From positions 1 to 54,206 of the forward strand of contig WTGP01000029.1 in NCBI GenBank assembly GCA_011523505.1: DNA of 54,206 bases. Reading direction: 5' to 3'. The DNA is from Gammaproteobacteria bacterium. Lineage in GTDB: Bacteria; Pseudomonadota; Gammaproteobacteria; Steroidobacterales; Foliamicaceae. Both the position numbers and the translations under genes were made by a program. This document shows, in pieces, positions 8,397 to 18,176 of this stretch; the first letter of the stretch is position 1, and each line of letters begins with the position of its first letter. The notes beneath the pieces were generated by a model. That model was not told where the DNA came from. It worked only from the letters and a program-made list of their open reading frames with translations, and ran no database searches.

Positions 8397-9248
8397 CTAG
8401 GACGGATAGATCCAGGTTGCGGGAAACACCGGGCCGTCCACGCACACCCGTTTCATGGCCAGACCGTCCGGCGTATGCGCTTCGACGGTGCATCCGGCGC
8501 AGCCGCCCACAGCGCAGGCCATGTATTCCTCCAGGCACAGCTCGGCATAGACGCCGAAATCCGCCGCCAGTTCCGCCGCGGCCTTCAGCATGGGCGTGGG
8601 CCCGCAGGCGTACACCGCCACTTCGGACAGCCGCTCCCGCGGCAGAGCGTCCAGCCATTCGCGCGCCGGTTCGGTGAGGTTGCCGCGATGGCAGCCTTCG
8701 AGGCCTGCGTTGCTGGCCAGGTGCGAAGGCACGCCCCACTGTTCGGCGAGTCGCAATCGGTTCTGCTTGCCATGCTTTTCCAGGGCAAAGGGAAACGGCA
8801 GCTCCGAACCCAGAAACAGCCGGGGGCTCCAATTCCCGTTTCCGGCCAGGCGCCGGGCCTGGAAGAGAACCGGCGGAATGCCCACTCCGCCGCCCAGCAG
8901 GAGCACTATAGGGCGCGCTTCGGACAGGGAAAAGCCGTGTCCGATCGGCCCCATGGAATGCAGGACAGACCCGGGTTCGGCGCCGGAAAGCAGAGTCAGT
9001 CCCTGTCCCCCGGTCTTGTACAGCAGTTCGATCCAGCCTTCTTCGGCATCGGCAAGCATGATCGAGAGCGGCCGGCGCTGGAGCAGTTCCGAACCGCAGC
9101 GCAGATGCACGAAGCTGCCCGGCCGCGCCGCCGCGGCGCAGCGCGGCGTGCGGAGCCGGAGCCGGTACTGGCCTCCCGGATATTCCCGGTGCGACAGCAC
9201 CTCGCCTTCCTCGACGAAGACTGGTGCCGAGTCACGCCCGGCACGCAT
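8397..9248 (-). CDS. PyrK-like dihydroorotate dehydrogenase electron-transfer subunit
   Basis: This 283-aa iron-sulfur flavoprotein of the ferredoxin-NADP reductase fold begins with an FAD-binding barrel (PGSFVHLRC, RRPLSIM). The NAD-binding half follows (LLLGGGVGIPPVLF, YACGPTPML). A C-terminal 2Fe-2S motif resembles PyrK (EYMACAVGGCAGC, then RVCVDGPVF). PyrK passes electrons from class 1B PyrD to NAD+. No pyrD lies in this window, and most gammaproteobacteria use the quinone-linked class 2 PyrD, so the partner is unclear. It starts 35 nt from a divergent gene and is followed closely by anmK. Confidence 0.82.
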   Translation of the reverse strand: MRAGRDSAPVFVEEGEVLSHREYPGGQYRLRLRTPRCAAAARPGSFVHLRCGSELLQRRPLSIMLADAEEGWIELLYKTGGQGLTLLSGAEPGSVLHSMGPIGHGFSLSEARPIVLLLGGGVGIPPVLFQARRLAGNGNWSPRLFLGSELPFPFALEKHGKQNRLRLAEQWGVPSHLASNAGLEGCHRGNLTEPAREWLDALPRERLSEVAVYACGPTPMLKAAAELAADFGVYAELCLEEYMACAVGGCAGCTVEAHTPDGLAMKRVCVDGPVFPATWIYPS

Positions 9249-9283
9249 AATTTGTCCACATGGGCAACAGGGTCATCAGGAAT

Positions 9284-10144
9284 ATGAATTGTGCATTGCC
9301 GCGACCGATTTGTCGCGCGCGACAGTTACTCCACGCCGCCTGCATTGCGATCGCCGCGGGACTTGCCGCCCCAACGGCGGCAGCGGAGCTTCCCGACGTG
9401 TCCGATCCACGGACCGCCATGGAGACCTGGTTGCGGCTCAAGGGCGATATCGCGGGCGGCGTGACCTACGAATGGGCCGCCGGCACCGCGTACGGCGTGC
9501 CGCAGGACGCGGACGGCGTTGCGCTGTTCTCGATCGAGAGCGTCACGATCAGGCAGTTTCGACGCCTGGCCGAAGATCTCTATGAAGAGCGCACGATTGC
9601 CTGCCGGCTCTACAGGGACGCGGTTTCCGGCGCGTTTATCGACGAGTTCGTCAATCCCCTGACCGGCAAACGGACCGAGCTCAGGATTCCGTGCGGGCCC
9701 GGCCAGCCGGTTCGCTATTCGCCCGAGCGCGTTGCACTGCTGGTGGACGTGCCGTGGGAGAGTTCCATTCTTGGTCGGCCGGTCACTCTTGAATTGCTGC
9801 GCGCCGGCGACCAGGCCATCATTCGGCGCAGGGCCTTCAGCGCATTCACCCCGGCCGGCGGGAAGGTACGGCGGGAACTGGCCGTCGATACGTTCACGCT
9901 GCCTGCGGCTTCGCTCGCGGACCCCGGTATCACTTCCCTCTCACCGGCATACAGTTGGGACGCGGTCAGGGATTGGTCGGGATTTCTGGACATGGAGGAC
10001 CTGCCCGGGCACATGTACTGGTCCGTGGTCGGCAGGAAATTCCGCCGGGCGGAAGAGTTGCCGGCGGAATTCCGCGCCGAGCTGGAGGAACGCGATCCGG
10101 GCGTGCTTGAGCGGACGCCCGACTGGGAGGCCGGCGACGACTAG
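9284..10144 (+). CDS. Exported DUF1838-like protein
   Basis: This 286-aa protein has an N-terminal signal peptide (LLHAACIAIAAGLAAPTAAA) and then a single domain that I recall as DUF1838 (SDPRTAMETWLRLKGDIAG, YEWAAGTAYGVPQD, SIESVTIRQFRRL). The family has no established function. The start is uncertain: ATG at 9284 has a short AGGA upstream and gives a normal signal peptide, while an in-frame ATG at 9260 lacks any ribosome binding site. It runs convergently towards an SDR-type gene that also seems to be exported. The intergenic space on each side is under 40 nt. Confidence 0.65.
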   Translation: MNCALPRPICRARQLLHAACIAIAAGLAAPTAAAELPDVSDPRTAMETWLRLKGDIAGGVTYEWAAGTAYGVPQDADGVALFSIESVTIRQFRRLAEDLYEERTIACRLYRDAVSGAFIDEFVNPLTGKRTELRIPCGPGQPVRYSPERVALLVDVPWESSILGRPVTLELLRAGDQAIIRRRAFSAFTPAGGKVRRELAVDTFTLPAASLADPGITSLSPAYSWDAVRDWSGFLDMEDLPGHMYWSVVGRKFRRAEELPAEFRAELEERDPGVLERTPDWEAGDD

Positions 10145-10171
10145 TGTCGAGTCCCGCTCCCCGGTGTCGTG

Positions 10172-10966
10172 TCACTCGGGGTCGGGCATGAGCGGATGGT
10201 CCGGCGCCTCTTCCGTTTCGCTGTCCGGCCGAATTGTCTTCAGCATTTCCCGCCAGGCGCCGGGAGCAACGGACTCGTCGCGAACGACCCCGTAGCTCTT
10301 GTTGCGGGCATCCGGATTGACAAGGGCGTCAACCGTCAGCATCCCCACGTCCGCGATTGCCACGGCGCCCGTCTCGTAGTCGGCGCGCGCCATCACCCGC
10401 AGCGCTTCGCCGCCGTGGGCAGGTTCTTCCTGAAGGGCGCTGGGTCCGATCACGGTGTATGCCAGGCCGCTGCGCTTGAGGTGGTTTTCCCCCATCGTTT
10501 TCCAGTGCCTGGCGCGCGCGAAAATGATCATCCGGCTGCGCTCGCGATAGGGCCCCGCCGCCGCGGACGTCACGACGACGAAGTGCCGCACCCCGGCCTC
10601 CACCGCCGCATCCACGAGGTTGACCACACCGCGATAATCGACGTGTTCCGGGCCGTTCCCGCCGATCAGGGATCGGGAGCCGATGGCGCAGATCACGTGG
10701 TCCACGTCCTGCATGGCCGCAAACACCGCGTCGCGGTCGCGCACGTCCAGCTCTACCCAGTCCCACTGATCGCCGTGGCGCCGCTCGGCGCGCTCGCGGT
10801 TGGTGGTGGTCGCGCGCACCGCGTAGCCCTGTTCGTCCAGCAGCCGCATCGCCGCACTGCCGGTGCGCCCGGAAGCGCCGGCAACCAGGACCAGTTCAGC
10901 CGCGGGCGCGGCGCTGCTCAGTACGAACGCCGCGGCCAGCGCACAGACGAATTTCCGAGTCTTCAT
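10172..10966 (-). CDS. Atypical SDR / NAD(P)-binding protein with an N-terminal signal peptide
   Basis: This 264-aa Rossmann protein has the glycine-rich motif VLVAGASGRTGSAAM near residue 26, HVICAIGSRS and an NmrA/atypical SDR layout that lacks a clear YxxxK. Residues 1-22 (MKTRKFVCALAAAFVLSSAA) look like a Sec signal peptide ending PAAE. A nucleotide-dependent reductase would be unusual in the periplasm, so it may bind a ligand or be membrane-held. Its ATG overlaps the ruvX stop (ATGA), indicating that it sits at the end of the yqgE-ruvX operon. No specific function can be given. Confidence 0.72.
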   Translation of the reverse strand: MKTRKFVCALAAAFVLSSAAPAAELVLVAGASGRTGSAAMRLLDEQGYAVRATTTNRERAERRHGDQWDWVELDVRDRDAVFAAMQDVDHVICAIGSRSLIGGNGPEHVDYRGVVNLVDAAVEAGVRHFVVVTSAAAGPYRERSRMIIFARARHWKTMGENHLKRSGLAYTVIGPSALQEEPAHGGEALRVMARADYETGAVAIADVGMLTVDALVNPDARNKSYGVVRDESVAPGAWREMLKTIRPDSETEEAPDHPLMPDPE

Positions 10967-11379
10967 GCTTCATTCTCCTGCCAGTCCCGGGCGATCAGGC
11001 AGGCGGCGAGGCTGTCCACCTCTCCCTTGCGGGCCCGCCGGCCAAGTTCGCCGGTTGAACGCTGTTCCCGCAGCCAGGCGTTGGCCTCGCGGGTCGTGAG
11101 GTGTTCCCGGACCGTTTCCACCGCCAGCCCGTAGCGGCCTTTCAGGTGTTTGCGAAAGCGTTTGAGCGCGAGCTCGAAACCAGGATCGGGATCGGGTGGA
11201 CAGCCCAATACCAGGACCTGCGGACCGTAGTCTTGTACGAGCCGGTCCAGCTCGGCCCATTCCGGCAGTCCGGCGCGCGCCGGCAGGTGTTTGCGGGCCG
11301 TGATCACGCCCCCCGTGGCGGTCGCGACGCCGACGCGCTTCAATCCGAAGTCGAGGGCTATCGCAGGCTCGGTGCGCAT
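10963..11379 (-). CDS. ruvX: RuvX/YqgF pre-16S rRNA nuclease (Holliday junction resolvase-like)
   Basis: This 138-aa RNase H-fold protein begins with the characteristic IALDFGLKRVGVA, whose Asp is a metal ligand. It continues with VLVLGCPPDPD and ends with a conserved-looking KGEVDSLAACLI that carries another catalytic Asp. YqgF is linked to maturation of the 16S rRNA 5' end. The ATG at 11379 gives the standard N-terminus. It follows yqgE by 47 nt, a pairing that is widespread in gammaproteobacteria, and overlaps the downstream SDR gene by 4 nt. Confidence 0.93.
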   Translation of the reverse strand: MRTEPAIALDFGLKRVGVATATGGVITARKHLPARAGLPEWAELDRLVQDYGPQVLVLGCPPDPDPGFELALKRFRKHLKGRYGLAVETVREHLTTREANAWLREQRSTGELGRRARKGEVDSLAACLIARDWQENEA

Positions 11380-11426
11380 AAGCCGGGGCCTGTTAACCTG
11401 ATTCTTGCGGTGAGAATGTTCGCGAA

Positions 11427-11990
11427 TCAGGCGTTGCCGGCTTGCAGTCCCAGCCGGGAGACATCCACGCCGAGCAGCGCCGCCGAAGCGGCCCAACGCT
11501 GTTCGAACGGGGTTTCGAAAAGGATTTCCTCCGTTGCATCGACGACCAGCCAGGAATTCGAGCGCAGTTCGCGCTCCAGCTGACCCTCTCCCCAACCGGC
11601 GCAGCCCAGGGCCAGCAGCGCCCGGCGGGGACCCTCGCCCCCGGCGATCGCCGACAGCACGTCGCGCGAGGTGGTGACCTCGATGTTGCCGCAAATCGAG
11701 ATCGTGGAATCCCAGCTGCCACCGGCCTCATGCAGCACGAATCCCCGTTCGCGGTTTACGGGTCCGCCCTTGAGGATGCTCTGGTTGGCGAGGTCGCGGT
11801 CCCGGCTGTCCAGTGACAACTGCTCGAACACCTCTCCGAGCTTCATGTCGGACGGACGGTTGATGACGATCCCCAGCGCGCCGTCGCTGTTGTGTCCGCA
11901 CAGGTAGGTCACGGTCTGGCGAAAGCGGGAATCGGGCATCCCCGGCATGGCGATGAGGAGCTTGCCGGAAAGTGAGTCGAGTTCTTCCAT
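11427..11990 (-). CDS. yqgE: YqgE/AlgH family protein
   Basis: This 187-aa protein of the YqgE/AlgH family (DUF179) is of the usual length. Family hallmarks are the N-terminal LSGKLLIAMPGMPDSRF, YLCGHNSDGALGIVINRP, and ILKGGPVNRERGFVLH. AlgH was linked to regulation of alginate and other virulence traits in Pseudomonas, but the biochemical role remains unclear. ATG 11990 is the family-typical start (MEELDSL). The gene lies between gshB (44 nt upstream) and ruvX, in the conserved gshB-yqgE-ruvX order. Confidence 0.95.
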   Translation of the reverse strand: MEELDSLSGKLLIAMPGMPDSRFRQTVTYLCGHNSDGALGIVINRPSDMKLGEVFEQLSLDSRDRDLANQSILKGGPVNRERGFVLHEAGGSWDSTISICGNIEVTTSRDVLSAIAGGEGPRRALLALGCAGWGEGQLERELRSNSWLVVDATEEILFETPFEQRWAASAALLGVDVSRLGLQAGNA

Positions 11991-12034
11991 GACGGCTGGT
12001 TTCTGCCTACCTTCCGGAATTATATCTACCGGAA

Positions 12035-12997
12035 CTAACGGACGGTCTTGCCCACGCGTTCGAGCAGGCTGTCGAACAATCGGGCGGCGGCGTCCACTCC
12101 CGCCAGTTTCTGGATTTCCCGGATTCCCGTGGGGCTCGTGATGTTCACCTCGGTCAGGTAGTCGCCGATGATGTCCAGTCCGGCAAACGCCACTCCGCGA
12201 ACCGCCAGTTCGGAGCCGACGCGCTCGCAGATCTGCAGGTCCCGGGGCGTCAGATCGCATACCTCCGCCCGCGCGCCGGCCATCAGGTTGCCGCGATTGT
12301 CATCGGTCCGGGGCACCCGGTTCAGCGCCGGGTTCATCGGGCGACCGTCGATCAGCAGCACCCGGCGGTCGCCGTCAGCGATTTCGGGCAGGTGCCGCTG
12401 CGCCATTGCGTAGCGGGTCTCGCCGACGGTGATGGTCTCGAGAATGACCGCCAGGTTCTTGTCCGCTTCGTCGAGGGCAAAGATGGAATGGCCTCCCATC
12501 ATGTCCAGCGGCTTGACCACGATGCGCCCGTGCTCGGACAGGAAGTCGCGGATCCGGTCCATCGACCGGGTGACGATCGTGGGCGGGGTGAATTCGGGGA
12601 ACCAGGCGATGAACACCTTCTCGTTGACGTCCCGAAGGGCCTGGGGATCGTTCACCACCAGCGCGCCCTCGTCCTGGGCCCGCTGCAGCACGTAGGTGGC
12701 GAAGATGTACTCGGCGTTGAACGGGGGGTCCTTGCGCATGAAGAGCAAGTCCAGTTCTCCAAGCGGCATGTCCCGCGCGGGGCCCAGCCGGAACCAGTCG
12801 GCATCGTCATCGGTGACTTCAAGAGGCGCTCCCTCCCCGAAAGCGCGGCCGTCGCGGATATCGATATCGTTGAGGGTGAAGTGATGAAGCGCTATGCCGC
12901 GCCGCTGCGCCTCGCGGAGCAGCGCCAGGGTGCTATCCTTTTGCGGCGCGATGGTGCCGATCGGGTCCATCACCACGCCCAGGCTAATGGAATTCAT
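12035..12997 (-). CDS. gshB: Glutathione synthetase
   Basis: This 320-aa ATP-grasp ligase joins gamma-glutamylcysteine and glycine to make glutathione in the cytoplasm. Family segments include LGVVMDPIGTIAPQKDST at the N-terminus, LLFMRKDPPFNAEYIFATY, VVKPLDMMGGHSIF (ATP-grasp) and ITSPTGIREIQ near the C-terminus. ATG 12997 gives the standard N-terminus. Glutathione made here would feed FrmA-FghA formaldehyde oxidation and the GST encoded elsewhere in the window. It is divergent from ampD with 39 nt between the start codons. Confidence 0.96.
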   Translation of the reverse strand: MNSISLGVVMDPIGTIAPQKDSTLALLREAQRRGIALHHFTLNDIDIRDGRAFGEGAPLEVTDDDADWFRLGPARDMPLGELDLLFMRKDPPFNAEYIFATYVLQRAQDEGALVVNDPQALRDVNEKVFIAWFPEFTPPTIVTRSMDRIRDFLSEHGRIVVKPLDMMGGHSIFALDEADKNLAVILETITVGETRYAMAQRHLPEIADGDRRVLLIDGRPMNPALNRVPRTDDNRGNLMAGARAEVCDLTPRDLQICERVGSELAVRGVAFAGLDIIGDYLTEVNITSPTGIREIQKLAGVDAAARLFDSLLERVGKTVR

Positions 12998-13036
12998 CTG
13001 CGGAGAATATGAATTGACGGCGGCTGGCCCCATTTT

Positions 13037-13621
13037 ATGACCAGCGAAGTGCTCCGTCTGAATCCGAACACCGGCCTGATGGACGGCGCGCGGCACTCGC
13101 TTTGCCCGCACCGCGACGCCCGGCCGCCGGGTTCCGATGTCAGCCTGCTGGTGCTGCATGCCATTTCGCTGCCGCCCGGCGAGTTCGGCGGCACGGCAAT
13201 CGAGGACCTGTTCTACGGAAGACTCGACCCCGCGGCCCACCCCTACTTCCGCAGGCTGGCGGACCTGCGCGTGTCGGCGCATTTCCTGGTCCGGCGCGAC
13301 GGCGAACTGGTGCAGTTCGTGAGCGTGCTGGAACGCGCCTGGCATGCCGGCGAATCCGAGTTTCGGGGCCGCGCCGCCTGTAACGACTATTCCGTCGGAC
13401 TGGAATTGGAGGGCGATGCGGCCACGCCGTTCACCGATAGGCAATACAATCAGACCTGTGCCGCCATTACGGCCCTGCGGGACGGTCTGCCGTCCCTGCA
13501 GAGTGCTCCAGTCGTGGGACACAGCGATATTGCCCCCGGGCGCAAATGGGACCCGGGACAGACCTTAGACTGGGCAAGGCTGGCGGCGGGACTGGCCCGG
13601 GCTGGAGAGCGCGACAAATGA
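13037..13621 (+). CDS. ampD: AmpD, 1,6-anhydro-N-acetylmuramyl-L-alanine amidase
   Basis: This 194-aa zinc amidase releases the peptide from anhydro-muropeptides in the cytoplasm during cell-wall recycling, which also controls AmpC-type beta-lactamase induction. Expected zinc ligands are H41 (VLHAISLPP), H162 (VGHSDIAPG) and D172; K170 matches the catalytic lysine. GLELEG carries the conserved Glu. No signal peptide is present, consistent with the cytoplasmic AmpD. Its TGA overlaps the ampE ATG. AnmK at 7.3 kb consumes a product of this reaction. Confidence 0.95.
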   Translation: MTSEVLRLNPNTGLMDGARHSLCPHRDARPPGSDVSLLVLHAISLPPGEFGGTAIEDLFYGRLDPAAHPYFRRLADLRVSAHFLVRRDGELVQFVSVLERAWHAGESEFRGRAACNDYSVGLELEGDAATPFTDRQYNQTCAAITALRDGLPSLQSAPVVGHSDIAPGRKWDPGQTLDWARLAAGLARAGERDK

Positions 13622-14481
13622 AACTATTGGCCCTGCTTATTGGCATATACGCTGAACGCTATCTGGCGCGATGGTCGCATCTGCGCGAGTTCCGTGGGCT
13701 GGAGGAGCAGGCGAATCAACTGGCCCAGCGCCTGTTGCGCCTGGACAAGCGCGCCGCGCCGTACATCGTCGCGGGTCTGACGCTCGCATGCGCCGTGCCG
13801 GTCGGGGTGGTCGCCTGGCTGCTGCGCGACGACTGGATGATCGCCTGGTTCGTGTTCGCGGTGATCGTCCTGTTGTTCTCCTTCGGGCCGCGCGACCTGA
13901 AGGCCGAGGCCCTGGCATTTCACGACAAGGTCGACGCCGGCGATGAAGACGGCGCCAGGGCCCAGGCGGAAGTCATCCTCGGCGGGAGCGCACCGGACAA
14001 GCCGAAGGACCAGGCCGCGGCAGTGGAAGAAGCAACCTACCGGGAAGCCAACAATCGCATTTTCGGCGTGATTTTCTGGTTCCTGGTGGCGGGGCCGCTG
14101 GGGCCGGCGTTCGCTTTCGGCTTCCGCGCGCTGAACAGCCTGCGCCGCTTCACGGCCACCCTGCCCGGCGGCGAGGAACTGCACCGGGCCGCGGTCAAGC
14201 TGCACGGCGTGGTCGCATGGGTTCCGGCCCGAATTACTTCCGCCAGCTTTGCCCTGGCCGGCAATTTCGACGACGCGGTCAACGCCTGGCGCGGCATCAC
14301 CGCTGACCGGCAGCCCAACCTGTTCGAAGGCAGCGGCGCCGTGCTGAGCGTGGTGGGCGCGCAGGCGCTGGGCGATCGCCCGGACCGGGTGCGCGGCGCC
14401 GTCGTGCTGGTCGAGCGCAGCCTGCACTGGGTATGGGGCCCGATCGTTGCCGTGGCCGTAATCCTGGGCGTCGTTTACTAG
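13618..14481 (+). CDS. ampE: AmpE-type regulatory inner-membrane protein
   Basis: This 287-aa polytopic membrane protein of the AmpE/CobD-like family has predicted membrane spans near residues 45-62, 67-85, 143-165 and 265-287. Conserved-looking parts are LLALLIGIYAERY at the start, NNRIFGVIFWFLVAGPLGPAFAF in the middle and the C-terminal hydrophobic span. It is classically paired with AmpD and proposed to sense or signal in beta-lactamase induction; its molecular role is unresolved. ATG 13618 overlaps the ampD stop (ATGA). It ends only 7 nt from the convergent pdxH stop. Confidence 0.9.
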   Translation: MKLLALLIGIYAERYLARWSHLREFRGLEEQANQLAQRLLRLDKRAAPYIVAGLTLACAVPVGVVAWLLRDDWMIAWFVFAVIVLLFSFGPRDLKAEALAFHDKVDAGDEDGARAQAEVILGGSAPDKPKDQAAAVEEATYREANNRIFGVIFWFLVAGPLGPAFAFGFRALNSLRRFTATLPGGEELHRAAVKLHGVVAWVPARITSASFALAGNFDDAVNAWRGITADRQPNLFEGSGAVLSVVGAQALGDRPDRVRGAVVLVERSLHWVWGPIVAVAVILGVVY

Positions 14482-14488
14482 CGGCCGA

Positions 14489-15196
14489 TCAGGGCTGAAG
14501 GCGCCGGGCGCGCCAGGCGCTGGCCTGAAACTTGCCGTCCGCGGCCGGATCAAGATCACGCGACCAGGAAATGCGATCGTGCAGGCGGGCGTCGCCTTGC
14601 ATCCACAGTTCCACCGTTTGCGCCCACAGCCGGTAGCCGCCCCAGTGCGGGGGACGGCTCACGGCGCCTGGCGGGACGCTGTTGCTCCAGTCGCGTCTGT
14701 CGCCGCCGAACCGTGCCGCCGCCTCGTTCATCCGCGCCTCGAGGTCAACCCGCGAGGAGACCGGCTTGCTCTGATCGCTGGCCCAGGCGGCGAGCTGGCT
14801 CTTCCAGCCGCGAGTGGCGAAATACCCGTCGCTTTCGGAGGCCGGCGACATGACCACCGGACCGCGAATGCGGGCCTGCAGGCCGAGCCGGTCCCAGTGA
14901 AAAAGGGCTGACGCCTCGGGACAGGCCGCAAGCTGGCCGCCCTTGGCGGACATGTAGTTGGTGTAGAACACAAGGTATCCCTTCCCGTCGTCGTAGTGCT
15001 TGAGCAGCACGACGCGCGCATCGGCGCGACCGCGCGAATCGGTAGTCGAGAGCACGAACGAATGCGGATTGGGACGGTCGGTCAGCCCGGCGGCGGCGTC
15101 CAGCCACTCCCGGAGCAAAGGCAGGGGGTCGGCCGGCGGCGCCCCGCTGAGATCAGCCGCCGGCACTGGCGTCACCGGTCCGCAGCGCGGCGGCAT
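14489..15196 (-). CDS. pdxH: Pyridoxamine 5'-phosphate oxidase
   Basis: This FMN-dependent oxidase (235 aa with the ATG start) converts PNP or PMP to PLP in the salvage and final step of vitamin B6 synthesis. Family landmarks are DARVVLLKHYDDGKGYLVFYTNYMS, the core SALFHWDRLGLQARIRG, the SDGYFATR block, and the C-terminal WGGYRLWAQTVELWQ-like region followed by LHDR. The ATG at 15196 makes a 44-nt overlap with fghA; GTG codons at 15175 and 15166 would give shorter proteins and less overlap, so the start is uncertain. It is likely cotranscribed with frmA-fghA. Confidence 0.95.
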   Translation of the reverse strand: MPPRCGPVTPVPAADLSGAPPADPLPLLREWLDAAAGLTDRPNPHSFVLSTTDSRGRADARVVLLKHYDDGKGYLVFYTNYMSAKGGQLAACPEASALFHWDRLGLQARIRGPVVMSPASESDGYFATRGWKSQLAAWASDQSKPVSSRVDLEARMNEAAARFGGDRRDWSNSVPPGAVSRPPHWGGYRLWAQTVELWMQGDARLHDRISWSRDLDPAADGKFQASAWRARRLQP

Positions 15197-16013
15197 GATG
15201 GCGGATGTGGCCCTCGATGAAGCTGGCGACGAAGAAGTAGCCGTGATCGTAGCCGCCGCGCAGGTGGAAACTGACGCGCTGGCCGGACTCGCGGCAGGCC
15301 GCGAGAAACTGCTCGACCATCAGTTCCTCCTCGCGGAACGGATCGGCGCTGCCCAGATCAATGCGGATCTCCAGGTCCAGCGGCGCATTGCGCACCAGCG
15401 CGCTGGCGTCGTATTCCCGCCAGGCGGGACTCTCGTCACCCAGGTAGGCGGAGAAGGCCGCCCGCCCCCACGGCGAAGACGAGGGATTGGAAATCGGCGC
15501 CAGGGCGGAGACCGACCGGTAGCGACCCGGGTTGCGCAGGGCGATCACCAGCGCGCCGTGCCCGCCCATCGAATGTCCGCAGATTCCGCGCCGGTCGGGG
15601 TCGATCGGAAAGGAGGACTCGACGAACTGCGGAAGCTCCCGGCTCACGTAGTCGTACATCCGGTAGTGCGCGGACCAGGGCGCCCGGGTCGCATCGACGT
15701 AAAAGCCGGCGCCGGAGCCCAGGAAGTCCTCGTCGTCCTCGCCGGGAATACCCGTGTTTCGGGGACTGGTGTCGGGCGCGACCAGCGCCAGACCGGCTTC
15801 GGCGGCGAACCGCTGGGCGCCGGCCTTGACGGTGAAGTTCTCCTCGGTGCAGGTCAGGCCGGACAGGAAGTAAAGCGCCGGCGCCTTGCCGCCTTCCGCC
15901 AGGCCCGGCGGCAGGAACAATGCGAAACGCATCGGACAGCCGCAGGCGTCCGACTGATGTTCGACCGTAAGCTGCCGGCCTTCGTGGCACCGGCTTTCCG
16001 CCACGATTCTCAC
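15153..16013 (-). CDS. fghA: S-formylglutathione hydrolase
   Basis: This 286-aa serine esterase of the alpha/beta hydrolase fold hydrolyses S-formylglutathione to formate and glutathione, the second step of glutathione-dependent formaldehyde detoxification. The nucleophile is S148 in GHSMGG. The family block FLSGLTCTEENF sits near residue 50, and Asp and His of the triad fit GSADPF and YDHGYFF. The start is GTG at 16013. It lies 10 nt downstream of frmA, its pathway partner, and overlaps pdxH. Confidence 0.96.
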   Translation of the reverse strand: MRIVAESRCHEGRQLTVEHQSDACGCPMRFALFLPPGLAEGGKAPALYFLSGLTCTEENFTVKAGAQRFAAEAGLALVAPDTSPRNTGIPGEDDEDFLGSGAGFYVDATRAPWSAHYRMYDYVSRELPQFVESSFPIDPDRRGICGHSMGGHGALVIALRNPGRYRSVSALAPISNPSSSPWGRAAFSAYLGDESPAWREYDASALVRNAPLDLEIRIDLGSADPFREEELMVEQFLAACRESGQRVSFHLRGGYDHGYFFVASFIEGHIRHHAAALRTGDASAGG

Positions 16014-16023
16014 GGGAGGCCGT

Positions 16024-18170
<2,147 letters not shown>

Positions 18171-18176
18171 CCCGGC

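Noticed and set aside
10145..10171. Possible terminator between two convergent genes (CCCCG/CGGGG)
   Set aside because: Stem of five pairs and no T-run; too weak.
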